Source of the DNA: an uncultured bacterium
GTDB lineage: Bacteria; Patescibacteriota; Saccharimonadia; Saccharimonadales; Saccharimonadaceae
Length of the DNA: 8,247 bases
Reading direction: 5' to 3'
Assembly (NCBI GenBank): GCA_900556165.1
Contig: USNP01000019.1
Span: forward strand, 1-8,247
Shown: positions 7,201 through 8,247 of the stretch, in pieces
Numbering within the stretch: the first letter of the stretch is position 1
Layout: the number at the start of each line of letters is the position of its first letter
The notes under the pieces: generated by a model
Seen by the model: the letters and a program-made list of their open reading frames with translations, nothing else
The model's database searches: none
What the model was told of the DNA's origin: nothing
Program-made: the position numbers and the translations under genes

Positions 7201-7610
7201 GCTGATAATTCATCTTTAAGGCTTAGTAGAATTTCGTTTTTCGTTAAGTTATCTGCCAGATTTTCAAGATTCTTGTCGGCAAAAAAATCGCGATAATTTT
7301 TAATAATTTCGCCTGCAAAACCGTGATAAGTAAAAATCCCAACTTTATAAGAATCAGTTCCAATAAAACGCGAAAGTCGCTCTTGCATATTTCTCGCACC
7401 CGCCTCAGTAAAAGTCATCGCGAGAATATTTTCGGGCGAAGTATCGGTTTTTTGAAGAATATTTGCAATTCGCGTCGAGAGAAGTTGAGTTTTTCCTGTT
7501 CCTGGCCCCGCAATAACTAAAACTGGCCCATCAATTTGATCAACTGCTTCTTTTTGTTCGGCATTTAGCATTCTGTAGTTTTTTTCGAAAATCTGTTGGA
7601 AGTCATTCAT
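4272..7610 (-). CDS. UvrD/PcrA-family (SF1A) DNA helicase fused to RecB/AddB-like PD-(D/E)XK nuclease
   Basis: This 1112-aa protein is predicted to translocate on ssDNA 3'-5' and cut DNA, probably in double-strand-break repair or recombination as a single-chain stand-in for AddAB/RecBCD-type enzymes. Helicase motifs are Walker A GPGTGKT (35-41), Ia TFTEAGARNMQERL, Ib TYHGF, II DEFQDT (329-334), III GDDDQAIMAFQG (361-372), IV NYRSH (397-401), V KGLEF (697-701) and VI RKRLFFVAMTRAK (745-757). About 288 residues separate motifs I and II, clearly more than in UvrD/PcrA, so domain 1B is enlarged. The C-terminal nuclease shows GTLVH (880-884), GKID (969-972), DYKTG (987-991) and QLYFY (1015-1019), so its active site looks complete. 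The usual cysteine at the nuclease start is replaced by glycine (FGGP, 855-858). The whole protein has one Cys, so no Fe-S cluster is possible. The start is the ATG directly after an extended -10 box. The stop overlaps the next gene by 8 nt. Confidence 0.93.
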   Translation of the reverse strand: MNDFQQIFEKNYRMLNAEQKEAVDQIDGPVLVIAGPGTGKTQLLSTRIANILQKTDTSPENILAMTFTEAGARNMQERLSRFIGTDSYKVGIFTYHGFAGEIIKNYRDFFADKNLENLADNLTKNEILLSLKDELSASSKLKKITPSELSRAIKEMKNALISPEDLRKIAHANITEQEIFHEKIKGLRVSGRNFKAVGNFYSKVLDALKSSISKDLDGIKFKSNLYFYFEKLSEAYLEAEESGKSTTLTAWRNTYLNKKDFEDNFQIADVYKNKKLLEFADFYENFDIKMKEKGLYDFDDMIIEVIDTIEKNDDLRFTLQEKYQYLLLDEFQDTNDAQARIIELLTDNPVFEGKPNVLAVGDDDQAIMAFQGASKSNMIDFYNRFGENTKVINLTKNYRSHGDILSASKNVANTISGRLTKNLPIEVQKDISAKGNFENQKIKIERLNFKSSIAEFAWVAEEISKLVQSGVEPKEIAVIAPRHKTLQEFTSYLKNKNVPIYYEKRENILEEETISKLLKISKLILAIRDKNEQVMADLFPEVLSFEFWQISTIEAWKMSWAAKNKREFWIETILNSEQPELQKLGQILVTLAEFSHEKSFEEMFDYILGSQKITEELKSPIRDSISNKSAEEFFDILSNLTILRDNLREFSKENSNKLDVLVNFIEACERADVLILNTNPHNSSENAVQISTPFVAKGLEFKYTFLISLDQSSWNNARSGGGGETLAMPFNLKFTNIEDEGEDTRKRLFFVAMTRAKTHLFLTNHSNDFKGKALKTLSFLDEREEDGILKSKILPEKWEKVSKNEKESLEISDLQTNWHDFYVAKNEQMRDLLRPQIQNFRMSPTNVNSFIDVVFGGPQKFFENTILRFPEAYGADATLGTLVHDGFRYIQDKINVGKTPTFEELQKYWLEKILEYPFSDKDRKRIAERLERIFSNFFENRLSEFKSGNIAEKDFRSAGVTIGDAVLTGKIDLIRIDRENKKITVVDYKTGSIPLNTKSEKIETSNAKIYKFEQQLYFYKILIENSPEFAGYSVENGVLEFIEPSNKTERTYNHTVYFEAEKEEHLKQLIQAIWAKIKVFDFEINIEKYEKNKKGIEEFTNDLIADFEGLNE

Positions 7611-7616
7611 TCTTCT

Positions 7617-7625
7617 ATTTTATCA
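7617..7625 (-). promoter_or_regulatory. Extended -10 promoter of the helicase-nuclease gene, predicted leaderless start
   Basis: TGATAAAAT on the minus strand is an extended -10 (TGA plus TAAAAT at 7622-7617). Six bases (AGAAGA) separate it from ATG 7610, so the predicted first RNA base is the A of the start codon. No good -35 hexamer is seen at 17 nt (TAACGA), so the promoter would rely on the TG extension. The same 15-nt block precedes dnaX. If transcription actually starts further upstream, AGAAG could serve as a weak ribosome-binding site. Confidence 0.55.
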
Positions 7626-7652
7626 CAAAAAAATATTATTCGTTAGGTTTTT

Positions 7653-7680
7653 AAAAAGCAAAAAGCCCGCATTTGCGAGC
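7653..7680 (-). terminator. Intrinsic terminator after the DUF1653 gene
   Basis: On the minus strand GCTCGC (7680-7675) pairs with GCGGGC (7670-7665), including one G-U pair, around an AAAT loop whose ends can also pair. The T-rich tail TTTTTGCTTTTT (7664-7653) follows directly. It starts six bases after the stop codon of the 173-aa gene and insulates the helicase gene from that transcript. Confidence 0.85.
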
Positions 7681-7686
7681 ATAAAA

Positions 7687-8208
7687 TTAATTAATTGGCT
7701 GGAATCTACCATCCATAAACATTCCCTTTGGTCGCGACCAAATTTCATTTTCACCGATTTTGTGATAATTCACCAGTTCTTCATCTTGTTCGGTGTGGCG
7801 AGAAATATTCAAAACTTTATATTCCCCACCTTTATAGTGCTTATATTTTTTGCCAATTTCAACTTTCGAAAGCGGTTTAAAAGTGTTGTAGCCCAAACAG
7901 TCACGAATGGTTTTTTCAATAATCTTTTGAATCTTTTCGTTCGAGCAATTTGTTATCTTAAAATCACCACCTTCAATTAAGATACTGAAAGAAATAATTG
8001 ATTTTTTTTCAGAACTCTTTGAGATTGGCATTAAAACTGCAGAATAATCAAGTTTTAACTCTTCTGCTGAAAAACCGTCTCGCAAAGAATATGAAAAGAA
8101 ATTTCCCCAATCAATCTCGCGAATTGACAAAATAATTCTTTTGTGAATAAGTGTTAAATTTTTAGAGTTCAGCGTTGTATCGCATGCAGCTTCTTCTAAC
8201 GAAACCAT
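7687..8208 (-). CDS. Hypothetical protein with C-terminal DUF1653-like domain
   Basis: The product is 173 aa. Residues about 117-168 match what I recall of DUF1653: GKKYKHYKGGEYKVL (119-133), then HTEQDEELVNYH (138-149), then EIWSRPKGMF (155-164). DUF1653 proteins are usually little more than this domain; their function is unknown. The first roughly 115 residues are an extension I do not recognise. It is mixed hydrophobic and charged with a possible beta segment (about 69-86) and a helix (about 90-104), and no signal peptide or membrane helix. The start is ATG 8208, supported by a strong Shine-Dalgarno seven bases upstream. A terminator follows the stop after six bases, so the gene ends a transcription unit and is not co-transcribed with the helicase. 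It may be a stand-alone gene, but its upstream side is cut by the window. Confidence 0.75.
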   Translation of the reverse strand: MVSLEEAACDTTLNSKNLTLIHKRIILSIREIDWGNFFSYSLRDGFSAEELKLDYSAVLMPISKSSEKKSIISFSILIEGGDFKITNCSNEKIQKIIEKTIRDCLGYNTFKPLSKVEIGKKYKHYKGGEYKVLNISRHTEQDEELVNYHKIGENEIWSRPKGMFMDGRFQPIN

Positions 8209-8211
8209 AAA

Positions 8212-8222
8212 ATCACCACCTT
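8212..8222 (-). promoter_or_regulatory. Strong ribosome-binding site of the DUF1653 gene
   Basis: AAGGTGGTGAT on the minus strand differs at one base from AAGGAGGTGAT, the full complement of the usual 16S rRNA 3' end. The GGTGG core ends seven bases before ATG 8208. This fixes the start and contrasts with the other transcription units in the window, whose first genes lack a leader. Confidence 0.85.
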
Positions 8223-8241
8223 AATGTGCTATTTTATTTTA

Positions 8242-8247
8242 ATTATA
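8242..8247 (-). promoter_or_regulatory. Possible -10 box of the DUF1653 gene at the window edge
   Basis: TATAAT on the minus strand (8247-8242) would give an RNA start near 8235 and a leader of about 27 nt containing the Shine-Dalgarno. The -35 region is outside the window. A second candidate, TAAAAT at 8236-8231, would start RNA just before the ribosome-binding site. In AT-rich sequence either could be chance. Confidence 0.4.

Noticed and set aside
459..8208. UGA recoded as glycine or tryptophan (as in some Patescibacteria), suggested by no gene here ending in TGA
   Set aside because: All five complete genes read through at full length with ordinary GGN and TGG codons and need no recoding. 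Five stops are too few to infer reassignment.
1..8247. CRISPR array, insertion sequence, tRNA or other mobile or defence element
   Set aside because: No spaced direct repeats, transposase motifs, terminal inverted repeats or cloverleaf sequence were seen. The window is almost fully occupied by housekeeping genes.

Overview
This AT-rich window carries six protein genes, all read on the minus strand. Transcription therefore runs from high to low coordinates. The gene content is core replication and DNA-repair machinery, with no tRNA, rRNA, CRISPR or mobile element visible. The compact layout fits a reduced-genome bacterium: tiny intergenic gaps, 8-nt gene overlaps, and promoters sitting inside the previous gene or directly against start codons. 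The AT/TCGA-rich style, the zinc-module-less DnaX and the large helicase-nuclease make me favour a Patescibacteria/CPR member, possibly Saccharibacteria. That is an inference from recall, not a proven placement. The code looks standard: all reading frames are intact without recoding UGA. The five visible stops are TAA or TAG.

In the direction of transcription the layout is as follows. (1) 8208-7687 is a 173-aa protein with a C-terminal DUF1653-like domain, a near-perfect Shine-Dalgarno and an intrinsic terminator (7680-7653). (2) 7610-4272 is an 1112-aa UvrD/PcrA-type helicase fused to a C-terminal PD-(D/E)XK RecB-like nuclease. It overlaps by 8 nt with (3), 4279-3341, a 312-aa DUF2797-like protein with four putative zinc-binding cysteines. 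(4) 3315-1807 is dnaX, the clamp-loader tau-type subunit, which overlaps by 8 nt with (5), 1814-459, dnaB, the replicative helicase. A hairpin terminator follows at 456-416. (6) 379-1 is the N-terminus of a membrane sensor protein with two TM segments and a PAS-like domain, probably a sensor histidine kinase, cut by the window edge.

Two two-gene translationally coupled units are therefore apparent: helicase-nuclease with DUF2797, and clamp loader with replicative helicase. Both leading genes are preceded by the same 15-nt sequence, an extended -10 box placed so that the predicted transcript starts at or one base before the ATG. The sensor gene also has a good promoter whose predicted start falls one base before its ATG. 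Leaderless or near-leaderless expression is thus a recurring theme. The DUF1653 gene has a classical ribosome-binding site instead.

Nothing here is a clear new defence or mobile system. The most interesting items are the loss of the zinc module in DnaX, the helicase-nuclease without Fe-S cysteines coupled to a DUF2797 protein, the dnaX-dnaB overlap, the leaderless promoter pattern, and a strong excess of the palindrome TTCGAA across the window.
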